This document shows, piece by piece, positions 25,077-34,128 of a DNA stretch of 64,000 nucleotides. The notes under the pieces are model-generated. The model saw nothing but the letters and a program-made list of their open reading frames with translations, was not told where the DNA came from and did not search any database. A program made the translations under genes and the position numbers. Each line of letters begins with the position of its first letter. The stretch's first letter is position 1. The DNA comes from Flavobacteria bacterium BBFL7 (lineage in GTDB: Bacteria; Bacteroidota; Bacteroidia; Flavobacteriales; Flavobacteriaceae), in contig CH672374.1 in the NCBI GenBank assembly GCA_000153385.1, forward strand, positions 1,024,884 through 1,088,883. The letters run 5' to 3'.

Positions 25077-25448
25077 ATGCAACAAGATCTGGCAACTAAG
25101 TCGATACGACCCTTTATAGGCTGCAATGATTATGCAGAATCTATTGCTTTTTATAAAGCGATAGGATTTCACGTGACTTCCGTAGCGACTAACATGAGTG
25201 TTTGTCAACTAGGAAATTGCAGTTTCTATCTTCAAGACTCTCAAGTTAAAGATTGGATAGACAACACAATGCTGTTTCTTGAGGTTAATGATCCCGAAGG
25301 CTTTTTAACTTACTTGAAATCTCTAGATTTAAAGAAACAATTCCCAGCGGTTAAACTTAATGACATTGTAGAACACGAATGGGGAAAAGAGTTCTTTTTA
25401 CACGATCCTAGCAATATATTGTGGCATATAGGATCTTTCAAAGAGTAA
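25077..25448 (+). CDS. VOC-family (glyoxalase/bleomycin-resistance fold) protein
   Basis: 123 residues from the ATG at 25077. It opens Arg-Pro-Phe-Ile-Gly-Cys, a typical VOC first strand with Ser-Ile-Ala-Phe-Tyr, and ends Phe-Phe-Leu-His-Asp-Pro-Ser-Asn-Ile-Leu-Trp. The frame is open back to 25020, but the extra 19 residues do not resemble the family and overlap the promoter region of the divergent decarboxylase. Substrate unknown. Confidence 0.72.
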   Translation: MQQDLATKSIRPFIGCNDYAESIAFYKAIGFHVTSVATNMSVCQLGNCSFYLQDSQVKDWIDNTMLFLEVNDPEGFLTYLKSLDLKKQFPAVKLNDIVEHEWGKEFFLHDPSNILWHIGSFKE

Positions 25449-25487
25449 TGAACTTATAATTTCCCGACTTCTTTAAAAACCATCATT

Positions 25488-25652
25488 ATGTTCGGATTAT
25501 TTAAAAAGAAAAGTGAGTTAGAGAAATTACAAGAAGAGTATCAAAAACTCATGGGAGATTTCCACAGACTTTCTAAGTCAGACCGCTCTGCTGCAGATGC
25601 TGCTTTTGCCAAAGCTGAAGAGATTGGCAAGAAAATGGATGCATTGAAGTAA
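25488..25652 (+). CDS. Lacal_2735-family small protein
   Basis: 54 residues starting Met-Phe-Gly-Leu-Phe-Lys-Lys-Lys and ending Lys-Met-Asp-Ala-Leu-Lys, an amphipathic helical pair. The opening, the Tyr-Gln-Lys-Leu-Met and Ser-Lys-Ser-Asp-Arg-x-Ala turns and the Ala-Glu-Glu-Ile near the end match the Lacal_2735 family of flavobacteria, whose function is unknown. It lies 39 bases after the VOC gene. Its Ala-Phe-Ala-Lys-Ala codons (25602-25615) resemble a degenerate copy of the window's palindrome. Confidence 0.8.
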   Translation: MFGLFKKKSELEKLQEEYQKLMGDFHRLSKSDRSAADAAFAKAEEIGKKMDALK

Positions 25653-25698
25653 GTCCTGAGTTTTTTAGTCCTCTTCGGGAAGTCTCTTTTTGAAATCC

Positions 25699-25805
25699 GT
25701 CACCTGAATTTATTTCAGCGTCTGGTTGAACTAAGACGTTGGATAATAGTATCTACTGTCTTTCGTTTCTATCGTGGGCAGATTCTGAAACGAGTTCAGA
25801 ATGAC
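25699..25805. repeat. REP-like inverted pair (REPIN-like element)
   Basis: Two arms, 25699-25725 and 25779-25805, are imperfect inverted copies of each other (both begin GTCA.. and end ..TCTG when read inward). Each arm contains its own small hairpin, CTGAA-n5-TTCAG. The middle (about 53 bases) holds no ORF. This is the architecture of a REP doublet or mini inverted-repeat element. No transposase of the RAYT type is present in the window. Confidence 0.55.
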
Positions 25806-25887
25806 AGGTTAAATACGTTTAATTTTATTTTCAAATTCGAGTTTTGAGATTTAAAAACTCACATTTCACAAACTGGAAAGACTACAT

Positions 25888-27669
25888 CTACATCTGCTCA
25901 GGAACTTCTATTCCTAACAATCCACATGCAGACTTAATTACAGCAGCAGTTTTAAAACATAATGCTAAACGGAATTGCTTCATATTTGTATTTGATTCCT
26001 CCACTATTTTAGGAACGTTCTGATAGAATGAATTAAATTCTTTAACCAATTCGTATACATAATTTGCTACTAGCGCAGGACTATAATTTCTGGCTGCAGC
26101 TTCAATAGTTTCTGGATATTGTTGTAATAACTTAATGACAGCAGCATCTTTATCTGTTAACGCTAAGTCTGTTGCTACTTTTAAATCGCCCTGTTCAAAT
26201 CCAGATTTCTTTAATATAGACTTAATACGCGCATGTGTGTATTGAATAAAAGGTCCGGTGTTTCCTTGAAAATCTACAGATTCCTTAGGATCAAACATCA
26301 TGCTTTTCTTAGGATCAACTTTAAGCATGAAATACTTTAATGCTCCTAGTCCAATCATTTTATAAAGATCTCCCTTATCGGCATCACTCATTCCTTCTAG
26401 CTTGCCTTGTTCTTGTGCAATCTCTCTAGCAGTATCTGTCATTTCTTCCATGAGCTCGTCTGCATCTACTACAGTTCCTTCACGTGATTTCATTTTACCA
26501 GACGGCAACTCTACCATTCCGTAACTTAAATGGTATAGATTCTCTGCCCAATCGTATCCCAACTTCTTAAGAATTAAAAACAATACTTTAAAGTGATAAT
26601 CTTGCTCGTTACCTACTGTATAAACCATGGAATTTATATCATGATCTTTTACACGTTGTATAGCTGTTCCTATATCTTGAGTCATATAAACTGCTGTACC
26701 ATCAGAACGCAACACGATTTTACGATCCAATCCTTCATCAGTCAAATCAATCCATACAGAACCATCTGGATCTTTTTCAAATACTCCTTTATCTAGACCT
26801 ATTTGAACGACATCCTTACCCAATAAATAGGTGTTACTCTCATAATATAAACTATCAAAATTAACACCTAGGTTTTTATAAGTAGTTTCAAAACCATCAT
26901 ATACCCAACCGTTCATTTTCTTCCATAAAGCAACTACAGCTTCATCACCTTGCTCCCATTTACGTAACATTTCTTGAGCTGCAATTAATGATGGTGCTTC
27001 TTTTTTTGCTTCTTCTTCTGTTTTGCCGGCAGCAATTAAATCAGCGATTTCTTTTTTATACTCTTGATCAAATTTTACATAATAATTCCCGACCAGTTTA
27101 TCTCCTTTTAATCCTGTTGATTCTGGTGTTTCACCATTACCGTATTGTTCCCAAGCCAGCATAGATTTACAAATGTGAATACCGCGATCGTTGATGATTT
27201 GAGTTTTATTCACTTTACGTCCTGTAGCCTCTACTATTTGAGCTACAGAATAACCTAATAAATTATTACGCACGTGTCCTAAATGCAGTGGCTTATTAGT
27301 GTTAGGTGAACTGTACTCAACCATCACACCTGACTTTGTTTTATCTACTGGTGATTTACCATAATCAGATTGAGATAAGATATCATTAAAATCCTTAAGA
27401 TAAACTTCATGAGCTACGGTGATATTTAAAAACCCTTTAATCACTTCGTAAGATGTAATCAAATCTGTTTTTGCTAGCTCTGCACCTATTTGTTCACCTA
27501 TAACAGCTGGATTACCTTTGATATGTCTTAACATAGGAAATACCATTACCGTAAGGTCTCCGTTTTGATCTTTTCGCGTAAGCGTGATCTCTACATTTTC
27601 TAATCTAACAGAAAATAATTGTTCAACAGTATTTTTTACAGCAGTTTCCAGTTGATTGTTAAGCGTCAT
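25888..27669 (-). CDS. argS: Arginyl-tRNA synthetase
   Basis: 593 residues. The class I HIGH motif appears as HLGH (129-132) in SSPNTNKPLHLGHVRNN, and the KMSKS region as GKMKSREG, which fits ArgRS where the canonical lysine is often displaced. An N-terminal additional domain (1-110) and the C-terminal helical anticodon domain with Arg-Asn-Tyr-Ser-Pro-Ala are present. It charges tRNA-Arg in the cytoplasm. A TATCTTTG box lies 19 nt upstream of the start. Confidence 0.96.
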   Translation of the reverse strand: MTLNNQLETAVKNTVEQLFSVRLENVEITLTRKDQNGDLTVMVFPMLRHIKGNPAVIGEQIGAELAKTDLITSYEVIKGFLNITVAHEVYLKDFNDILSQSDYGKSPVDKTKSGVMVEYSSPNTNKPLHLGHVRNNLLGYSVAQIVEATGRKVNKTQIINDRGIHICKSMLAWEQYGNGETPESTGLKGDKLVGNYYVKFDQEYKKEIADLIAAGKTEEEAKKEAPSLIAAQEMLRKWEQGDEAVVALWKKMNGWVYDGFETTYKNLGVNFDSLYYESNTYLLGKDVVQIGLDKGVFEKDPDGSVWIDLTDEGLDRKIVLRSDGTAVYMTQDIGTAIQRVKDHDINSMVYTVGNEQDYHFKVLFLILKKLGYDWAENLYHLSYGMVELPSGKMKSREGTVVDADELMEEMTDTAREIAQEQGKLEGMSDADKGDLYKMIGLGALKYFMLKVDPKKSMMFDPKESVDFQGNTGPFIQYTHARIKSILKKSGFEQGDLKVATDLALTDKDAAVIKLLQQYPETIEAAARNYSPALVANYVYELVKEFNSFYQNVPKIVEESNTNMKQFRLALCFKTAAVIKSACGLLGIEVPEQM

Positions 27670-27688
27670 GGTTACAAATTTAAGCCTG

Positions 27689-27696
27689 CAAAGATA
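27689..27696 (-). promoter_or_regulatory. -7 element of argS
   Basis: Minus strand TATCTTTG, full TAnnTTTG match, ending 19 nt before the ATG at 27669. Confidence 0.55.
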
Positions 27697-27739
27697 AGGA
27701 TTATGAAAGGCTTACGGAACTTTTGAGACTATTAGAAAT

Positions 27740-28165
27740 ATGCTGTATAATGTATCTTATAACGACCCAGAAACACGACGCCTTATTGAAAAAGATGTAG
27801 GCAAAGTTTTAAGCTTGCGCCAAAGGTGGAAACTAAACGGCAGCGGTTCGCCAAAACTACACATTGCCTCATCTAGCATACAGATACATAACTTGCTAGT
27901 CGTTGATAATAGTCTTAATGTGTGCAATATCGAACTAAGAGAAAAAGGAATCATCGTCAGGTTTCGTTCTAGATTGCAAACCTATGCACTACCTATTCCT
28001 TATTATAAGCTTAATATTTACAAAGGTCGCGCTAAAGAATACAGTATTTACAGAGATAATTATTTTATTAAGGTAAAGGCAAACCGCAAACCTATTCATG
28101 ATTTTTTCAAAAAAGTAAGTCAGCTAAAAGGTGGTGCTGGTTTTACATATGTGGATGATTTGTAA
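27740..28165 (+). CDS. Conserved-looking protein of unknown function, 141 residues
   Basis: A soluble, basic 141-residue protein without signal or membrane segment. It is strand-rich between 40 and 115, with alternating Ile/Tyr/Lys stretches and the repeated Tyr-(x)-Lys-Leu-Asn-Ile-Tyr-Lys-Gly and Tyr-Phe-Ile-Lys-Val turns; a PH-like or similar small barrel is possible. I recognise no family. It is divergent from argS and precedes the galactanase lipoprotein by 16 bases, so the two may share a transcript. Confidence 0.65.
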   Translation: MLYNVSYNDPETRRLIEKDVGKVLSLRQRWKLNGSGSPKLHIASSSIQIHNLLVVDNSLNVCNIELREKGIIVRFRSRLQTYALPIPYYKLNIYKGRAKEYSIYRDNYFIKVKANRKPIHDFFKKVSQLKGGAGFTYVDDL

Positions 28166-28181
28166 ACCTTATATTTCACTT

Positions 28182-29303
28182 ATGAAAAAATGCTTTTATC
28201 TTATTCTGATTATACTCTTAGTAATCTCTTGCAATACTAATGATAATGACAGTCAACCAAACCAAGAATCCTTCGACTTTTATAAAGGAATGGATCTTTC
28301 TTTTTTACCTGAAATAGAGTCTAACGGAGTGGTTTTTAAAGACGAGAATAATCAAAATATCATTAATAATTATGCTTATTTAAAAAGTCGAGGTGCTAAC
28401 ATAGTACGCATACGTTTATGGATTAATTATACAAGCGGTCTCTATAACCTCAACTTTGTAAAAGATCAAGCCTTAAAAGCTAAAGCGCAAGGCATGGATT
28501 TTTTACTAGACTTTCATTACTCAGACACATGGGCAGATCCAGGATCACAAGATACACCTAGCGTATGGGCAACACAGAACATTACCTCCATGACCGAAAG
28601 CATTAAAAATTATTCGCAAAATGTGTTACAAGAGCTAGTTCTTCAAAACACTCCACCAGCGATAGTACAAATAGGTAATGAAACTAATAATGGGATGTTA
28701 TGGCCATTGGGCCAAATATATTCTTCTAGTGGTGAAAATTGGGATAACTATATTCAACTCACTAAAGCCGCTATTGAAGGAGTATTACTAGCCTCTCCAG
28801 AATCTCAAATCATGATTCATCATGCTGGCATAGAAGGCGCAGATTATTTTTACGAGCAATTAATATCTCGCAATGTGAATTTTGACATTGCAGGTTTAAG
28901 CTACTATCCATGGTGGCATAATAATGATATCGATTTTATTGAAAATCAACTTATAACACTTTCTTCTGATATTTCACAAAAAATAATGATCGTTGAAACG
29001 GCTTATCCGTTTACATTGAACTGGGATGATAATACTAATAATATTGTAGGGCTACAAAATCAACTTATTTCCACATATCCTGCAACACCTGCTGGACAAC
29101 GTACTTTCATGTTGCGCATTCATAATATGTTGAAGAATTTGCCTAACGATAAGGGTTTAGGTTATTGCTACTGGGCACCAGATTGGGTTGCACATCATAG
29201 TAACAGTTCATCTAATATCAATGGCAGTAGCTGGGAAAATCTCGCGTTATTTAATTTTAATTATGAAGCTAATACGGCTTTAGAGATTTATGAACTAGAT
29301 TAA
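28182..29303 (+). CDS. GH53 arabinogalactan endo-beta-1,4-galactanase, lipoprotein
   Basis: 373 residues. Start chosen at 28182, where a lipoprotein signal with lipobox Val-Ile-Ser-Cys (14-17) begins; the open frame further upstream overlaps the previous gene. The GH53 barrel shows Gly-Met-Asp-Leu-Ser (36-40), Val-Arg-Ile-Arg-Leu-Trp (75-80), Asp-Phe-His-Tyr-Ser-Asp-Thr-Trp (110-117), acid/base Glu167 in Gly-Asn-Glu-Thr, and nucleophile Glu272 in Ile-Val-Glu-Thr-Ala-Tyr-Pro. It cleaves beta-1,4-galactan at the cell surface. No SusC/SusD pair adjoins it. Confidence 0.9.
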   Translation: MKKCFYLILIILLVISCNTNDNDSQPNQESFDFYKGMDLSFLPEIESNGVVFKDENNQNIINNYAYLKSRGANIVRIRLWINYTSGLYNLNFVKDQALKAKAQGMDFLLDFHYSDTWADPGSQDTPSVWATQNITSMTESIKNYSQNVLQELVLQNTPPAIVQIGNETNNGMLWPLGQIYSSSGENWDNYIQLTKAAIEGVLLASPESQIMIHHAGIEGADYFYEQLISRNVNFDIAGLSYYPWWHNNDIDFIENQLITLSSDISQKIMIVETAYPFTLNWDDNTNNIVGLQNQLISTYPATPAGQRTFMLRIHNMLKNLPNDKGLGYCYWAPDWVAHHSNSSSNINGSSWENLALFNFNYEANTALEIYELD

Positions 29304-29335
29304 TTCTACCTGCAGAATTGTAACATTTCTTAAAA

Positions 29336-29355
29336 TTGATGTACTAACACATCAA
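29336..29355. repeat. Short inverted repeat upstream of the ABC transporter
   Basis: TTGATGT (29336-29342) and ACATCAA (29349-29355) flank a 6-nt spacer, 27 bases before the ABC ATPase start. It has the form of a dimeric-repressor operator, but no regulator lies nearby. Confidence 0.35.
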
Positions 29356-29381
29356 ATCAATTATTTTAAGAACTGTTTATT

Positions 29382-30281
29382 ATGATATTAAGCCTTAAAA
29401 ATGTTTCTAAAACTTATTCTAATGGTGTAAAAGCATTAGATGATGTTACGATTAATATAAACGCAGGAATGTTTGGTTTATTAGGACCTAACGGTGCTGG
29501 TAAATCATCTATGATGCGAACCATTGCAACACTTCAATCACCAGATTCTGGAAGCATACATTTAGATGGATTAGATATCTTAAATAATAAGATAGAATTT
29601 AGAAAAACATTAGGTTATTTACCTCAAGAATTTGGTGTATATCCTAAAATGAGCGCTCATGATTTACTTCATTATTTTGCAAGTCTTAAAGGTATCACCA
29701 GCAAGGCAGAACGTAACGCTATCGTTGACAAAGCACTTGAAGTAACTAATTTAAGTGACGTACGCAATAAACATGTAGCAGGTTATTCTGGTGGTATGAA
29801 ACAACGTTTCGGTATCGCACAACTACTATTAAACGATCCTAAATTAATTATTGTTGATGAGCCTACAGCAGGTCTTGATCCAGCTGAACGTCACCGATTT
29901 TTAAATGTGCTGCGTGAGATAGGAACTAATCATATCGTTATATTCTCTACACACATCGTTGATGATGTAAAAGAACTTTGTACTGATATGGCAATTCTTA
30001 ATGGTGGTAAAATACTAGCACAAGCAACTCCTAAACAAATGACTGCTGCACTCGCTGGTAAAATATGGACTACTACTGTAGAACGCGATGGAATCGAACA
30101 AATGCAACAAGATTTCAATGTAATTTCTTCTAACTATAATGAAGATAATAAACTTAATGTACGTGTTTATGGAGAAGTTTCTCCTGGCGACGCTTTTGCG
30201 AAAGCTGACCCTACACTAGAGGACGTATACTTTACAACTTTAAGTAATGACAAGTTTATTGCTGAAACTGAAATCGCATAA
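29382..30281 (+). CDS. ABC transporter ATP-binding protein
   Basis: 299 residues. Walker A GPNGAGKS (35-42), signature YSGGMKQ (135-141), Walker B with Asp-Glu (155-160) and D-loop GLDPAE are all intact. The C-terminal 80 residues form the extra domain seen with ABC-2 type exporters. Two bases separate it from the permease/M1 gene, so they form one unit. Codons near 30192-30205 hold a one-mismatch version of the palindrome, read as Ala-Phe-Ala-Lys-Ala. Confidence 0.92.
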   Translation: MILSLKNVSKTYSNGVKALDDVTININAGMFGLLGPNGAGKSSMMRTIATLQSPDSGSIHLDGLDILNNKIEFRKTLGYLPQEFGVYPKMSAHDLLHYFASLKGITSKAERNAIVDKALEVTNLSDVRNKHVAGYSGGMKQRFGIAQLLLNDPKLIIVDEPTAGLDPAERHRFLNVLREIGTNHIVIFSTHIVDDVKELCTDMAILNGGKILAQATPKQMTAALAGKIWTTTVERDGIEQMQQDFNVISSNYNEDNKLNVRVYGEVSPGDAFAKADPTLEDVYFTTLSNDKFIAETEIA

Positions 30282-30283
30282 TC

Positions 30284-33200
30284 ATGTTCTCAACTATATA
30301 TTTACACGAAGTAAAAACATGGTTTAAGAAACCTCTTTTTTACGTTTATGCAGCTGTTTTATTCTTATTATCGTTATTAATATCTGCACTTGCGGTAGGT
30401 GTTTTTGACAGTGATAACGTTACTGTTACCAGTGCTATTAAATTAAATGGTGCAGTTGGAATTTATGGGTTGCTAGGCTTTTTTGCGATTCTCACTTATC
30501 TATTAATCCCTTCAATTATAGGAGGAACAATACAGCGTGACTTTAAGAACAACATGCACAATGTGCTTTATTCTTATCCACTGACTAAATGGAATTATTT
30601 ACTAGCAAAGTTTAGTGCTGGTATGACAATGACCTTATTAATCATCATTGCAAGTTTAATTGGAATCACCTTAGGTTTTTACTTACCAGGTGCAAATGAA
30701 GAATTAGTAGGACCATTTAAAATCATGAACTATCTACAGCCGTTTTTAGTTTACATTATTCCTAATGTGTTTTTTTATGGTGCTATTGTATTTGCAATTA
30801 CTGCATTTTTGAGAAATGTCAATATCGGGTTTATGTTTGTCTTAGTCATGATCATTCTGCAATTTGCAGCATCTTCTAGCGTGCCTACAATGGATGACTC
30901 TTATTGGGTAGAATTACTAGAACCTACTGGCGACAGTGCTACTTATAATCAAATAAAATATTGGACACCTGAAGAACAAAGCACACAATTAATTCCCATA
31001 ACAGGAACATTGTTATATAATCGTCTAATTTGGCTAGGTATATCACTTATCGTTTTTATTGGTGTTTTACTTGCTTTCAATTTCTCACAAAACCCAACAA
31101 GTTTATCACTAGCAAAAACCAAAGCACAACGTGTTACCAAAAAGAATTTTGGAACCATAACTAAAGTTGTTATGCCACAAGCTACACAAGATTTATCTTT
31201 CTTTGGGCAACTTAAAACAGCATGGATAATAGCAAAATCTGATATCGCATATATTGTTAAAGGATGGCCTTTTATAATAATAGCTTCAGTTGCATTTGCA
31301 TTTTCATTACTTACTATGTTAATCACCGGTCAGCAGTACGGAACTGACATTTTGCCCAAAACTTGGGTAATGCTTCAATTTGCAGGTGGTATCTTCAGTA
31401 CGTTTGCATACCTATTAATATACTTATATACTGGATTAATAATGGACCGTGCAAAAGCAGCTCATATTAATCAATTAGTAGATGCTACACCTACCAGAAA
31501 TTGGACCATGCTATTATCAAAGTTTATAGCTATGGTGGTAATGGTCGCCACTATATTATTAATAGTAATTTTAAGCGGTATAATTATTCAGGCATACAAC
31601 GGTTTCTTTGAGTTTGAGTTACCTCTATATCTTTTTGACCTTTATGTAATTAATATTTGGGATTTCATTCCTTGGATTATGATGTCTTTATTAATCCATA
31701 CCCTAATTAAAAATAAATGGGTTGGTTTAATAGTACTATTAGTTCTTGCCATAGGTGTTCCTCCATTACTAGGCGCCATCGGTGTTGAGCAAGGTCAATT
31801 TATCTTCAATCAAGGTGCCGGTTCTCCTAGCCCTAGTGATATGAATGGTTATGGTAGTGGACTGGCTCGTTATTTCACCTATAGAGTTTATTGGATTCTG
31901 TTAGGTATTGCATTATTTGCTCTAGCAGTATTATTCTACCGCCGTGGTATGGGAACTTCTATGAAAGAACGTATCGCATTTGCAAAAGCACGATTATCAA
32001 AATCAATCATCGCTGTAATGACGGTCTCGTTACTAGGATTCTTTGCTATAGGTGGATACATGTGGAAAGTAAATAACATAGATAATGAGCAGATCTCTGG
32101 TAAAGAGCAAGAGGAATTGCGTGTTAATTATGAAAAAGAATTGAGTCAATATGCAAAAGCACCTCAACCTCGGTTAGTTGCAGTAAATTCATTTATGGAC
32201 ATCTTCCCTAGCACTCGTGATTTTAAAGCTGGAGCGACATATACCTTAATTAATCAGACAGATGTTGCTATAGATACTTTGCATGTAAATTATCCTGATA
32301 GACCTACAGAAATAATACTAGACAGAGAAACTGAAATAGTTTATGATCAAGAAGATTATGATTATCGTATGTATCTCTTTAAAAAAGCGCTACAACCAGG
32401 TGACACCTTAATCATGAAGTTTGAGACTGAGAATAAACCGAATACTTTCTTTGACAATAACTCGCCAGTAGTGGATAATGGTACATTTATAAATAATAGT
32501 ATTTTCCCATCCATAGGATATAGTGACCAGTTTGAAATACGTAATACACAAGTGCGTAAGAAGTATGATCTAGCTCCTAAAGATCGTCTACCTGCACCAG
32601 ATGCTCCAGGCGCAAGAGATAATAACTATATAGGCGGTAATAGTGACTGGATTGACTTTGAAGCGACAGTAAGTACTTCTAGTGACCAAATTGCAATTGC
32701 GCCAGGTTACCTCCTTAAAGAATGGGAAGAAGGCGGACGTAAGTATTTTAATTACAAAATGGATTCTAAAATCCTCAATTTTTATGCATTCTTAAGTGGC
32801 CGTTATGATGTTAAGAGAGATGAGCACGATGGTGTGAAATTAGAGATCTATTATCATCCAGATCATGACTATAATGTAGACCGCATGATGAATGGTTTAA
32901 AAGATGGATTAGATTATTATAATGACAACTATACACCATACCAACACAGACAGGCTCGTATTATTGAGTTCCCAAGAACTGGTGGTGGTTTTGCACAAGC
33001 TTTTCCAAATACGATTCCTTTTAGTGAGGCCATAGGCTTTATTGCAGATGTAGATGATGAAGATAAGGATGCGGTTGACTACCCATTCAGTATTACCGCT
33101 CACGAACTCGCACACCAGTGGTGGGCGCACCAAGTTATAGGAGCAAATGCAAAAGGTGCTACCCTACTTTCAGAAAGCTTATCAGAGTACAGCTCACTTA

Positions 33201-33973
33201 AAGTTTTAGAAAAAACCAATGGTAAAGAGCAAATGCGTAAATTCTTAAAAGATGCAATGGATGGTTATTTAATGGGAAGAACTGTAGAACAAATTAAGGA
33301 AAACCCATTAATGTATAATGAAAACCAGCAATACATTCATTATCAAAAAGGATCTCTCGTTCTTTATGCTATGAGTGATTATTTAGGTGACGAGAAGTTT
33401 AATGCTGTTATAAAACGTTTTGCGGAAAAGCATCAGTTTAAAGGAGCTCCATATCCGGTAGCTACAGAATTCGTCGATGATATTAAAGCAGTAACACCAG
33501 ACTCATTACAGTACCTTATAACGGACATGTTTGAAACAATTACTTTGTACAATAACAAGGTAAAAGATGCTACCTATCAAGAATTACCAAATGGAAAGTT
33601 TCTAGTAACGTTAGACGCTCAAGTAATCAAATATCGATCTAATGAAAAAGGAAAGTCTGTGTATAAAAATATCGCTGGTGATAGTCTAACATTCACACCT
33701 GAAGGTAAAACTAAAGCACTACAGTCATTACCACTTGCAGACTATATTGAGGTAGGAGTTTTTGGTGAAACAAATGAAGATACTGGAATTGAAAAAGTAC
33801 TATATCTCAAAAAACTAAAAGTAACTGAGATTTCTAACAGCTTTGACATTATCGTTGACGCTCAACCTGTGGAAGCAGGTATTGATCCATACAACAAATT
33901 GATTGATAGAAATAGTAATGACAATAGGTCTAAATTATCAGAAAAAAAGTTGAGTACTGACGTGAAAGAATAA
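30284..33973 (+). CDS. ABC-2 type permease fused to an M1-family aminopeptidase
   Basis: 1229 residues in two parts. Residues 1-605 carry about 12 transmembrane helices in two groups (roughly 15-280 and 325-605), the ABC-2 permease. Residues about 640-1200 form an M1 metallopeptidase domain with HELAH at 940-944 and a Glu about 20 residues later (Ser-Glu-Ser-Leu-Ser-Glu), the zinc site. A GGGF-like substrate motif precedes it near 905. The peptidase most likely faces the periplasm. This fused type is known in Bacteroidetes, but its substrate is not. A strong terminator follows. Confidence 0.88.
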   Translation: MFSTIYLHEVKTWFKKPLFYVYAAVLFLLSLLISALAVGVFDSDNVTVTSAIKLNGAVGIYGLLGFFAILTYLLIPSIIGGTIQRDFKNNMHNVLYSYPLTKWNYLLAKFSAGMTMTLLIIIASLIGITLGFYLPGANEELVGPFKIMNYLQPFLVYIIPNVFFYGAIVFAITAFLRNVNIGFMFVLVMIILQFAASSSVPTMDDSYWVELLEPTGDSATYNQIKYWTPEEQSTQLIPITGTLLYNRLIWLGISLIVFIGVLLAFNFSQNPTSLSLAKTKAQRVTKKNFGTITKVVMPQATQDLSFFGQLKTAWIIAKSDIAYIVKGWPFIIIASVAFAFSLLTMLITGQQYGTDILPKTWVMLQFAGGIFSTFAYLLIYLYTGLIMDRAKAAHINQLVDATPTRNWTMLLSKFIAMVVMVATILLIVILSGIIIQAYNGFFEFELPLYLFDLYVINIWDFIPWIMMSLLIHTLIKNKWVGLIVLLVLAIGVPPLLGAIGVEQGQFIFNQGAGSPSPSDMNGYGSGLARYFTYRVYWILLGIALFALAVLFYRRGMGTSMKERIAFAKARLSKSIIAVMTVSLLGFFAIGGYMWKVNNIDNEQISGKEQEELRVNYEKELSQYAKAPQPRLVAVNSFMDIFPSTRDFKAGATYTLINQTDVAIDTLHVNYPDRPTEIILDRETEIVYDQEDYDYRMYLFKKALQPGDTLIMKFETENKPNTFFDNNSPVVDNGTFINNSIFPSIGYSDQFEIRNTQVRKKYDLAPKDRLPAPDAPGARDNNYIGGNSDWIDFEATVSTSSDQIAIAPGYLLKEWEEGGRKYFNYKMDSKILNFYAFLSGRYDVKRDEHDGVKLEIYYHPDHDYNVDRMMNGLKDGLDYYNDNYTPYQHRQARIIEFPRTGGGFAQAFPNTIPFSEAIGFIADVDDEDKDAVDYPFSITAHELAHQWWAHQVIGANAKGATLLSESLSEYSSLKVLEKTNGKEQMRKFLKDAMDGYLMGRTVEQIKENPLMYNENQQYIHYQKGSLVLYAMSDYLGDEKFNAVIKRFAEKHQFKGAPYPVATEFVDDIKAVTPDSLQYLITDMFETITLYNNKVKDATYQELPNGKFLVTLDAQVIKYRSNEKGKSVYKNIAGDSLTFTPEGKTKALQSLPLADYIEVGVFGETNEDTGIEKVLYLKKLKVTEISNSFDIIVDAQPVEAGIDPYNKLIDRNSNDNRSKLSEKKLSTDVKE

Positions 33974-33999
33974 ATAATTTATTGATCAGAGTAGGTGAT

Positions 34000-34053
34000 A
34001 ACTTATCACTTTAGAATAGTGTTGCAGCTATTTTAAAGTGATAAGTTTTTTTT
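34000..34053 (+). terminator. Strong intrinsic terminator after the ABC/M1 gene
   Basis: A 20-bp stem (34000-34019 with 34028-34047, one G-U pair in plus-strand RNA) with an 8-nt loop, followed by a T-run. Confidence 0.92.
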
Positions 34054-34116
34054 ATATCAGTAAGTAACTAATTCTCTTTTAACAAATCCATGTAGCAATA
34101 CCATACAATTGCACCT

Positions 34117-34124
34117 TATCTTTA
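34117..34124 (+). promoter_or_regulatory. Candidate -7 element, leaderless arrangement
   Basis: TATCTTTA, one base from TAnnTTTG, ends exactly 4 nt before the ATG at 34129. Confidence 0.5.
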
Positions 34125-34128
34125 AGAT

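Noticed and set aside
27570..27583. Possible extra copy of the palindrome in argS
   Set aside because: Three mismatches to the 14-bp core, too far to count.
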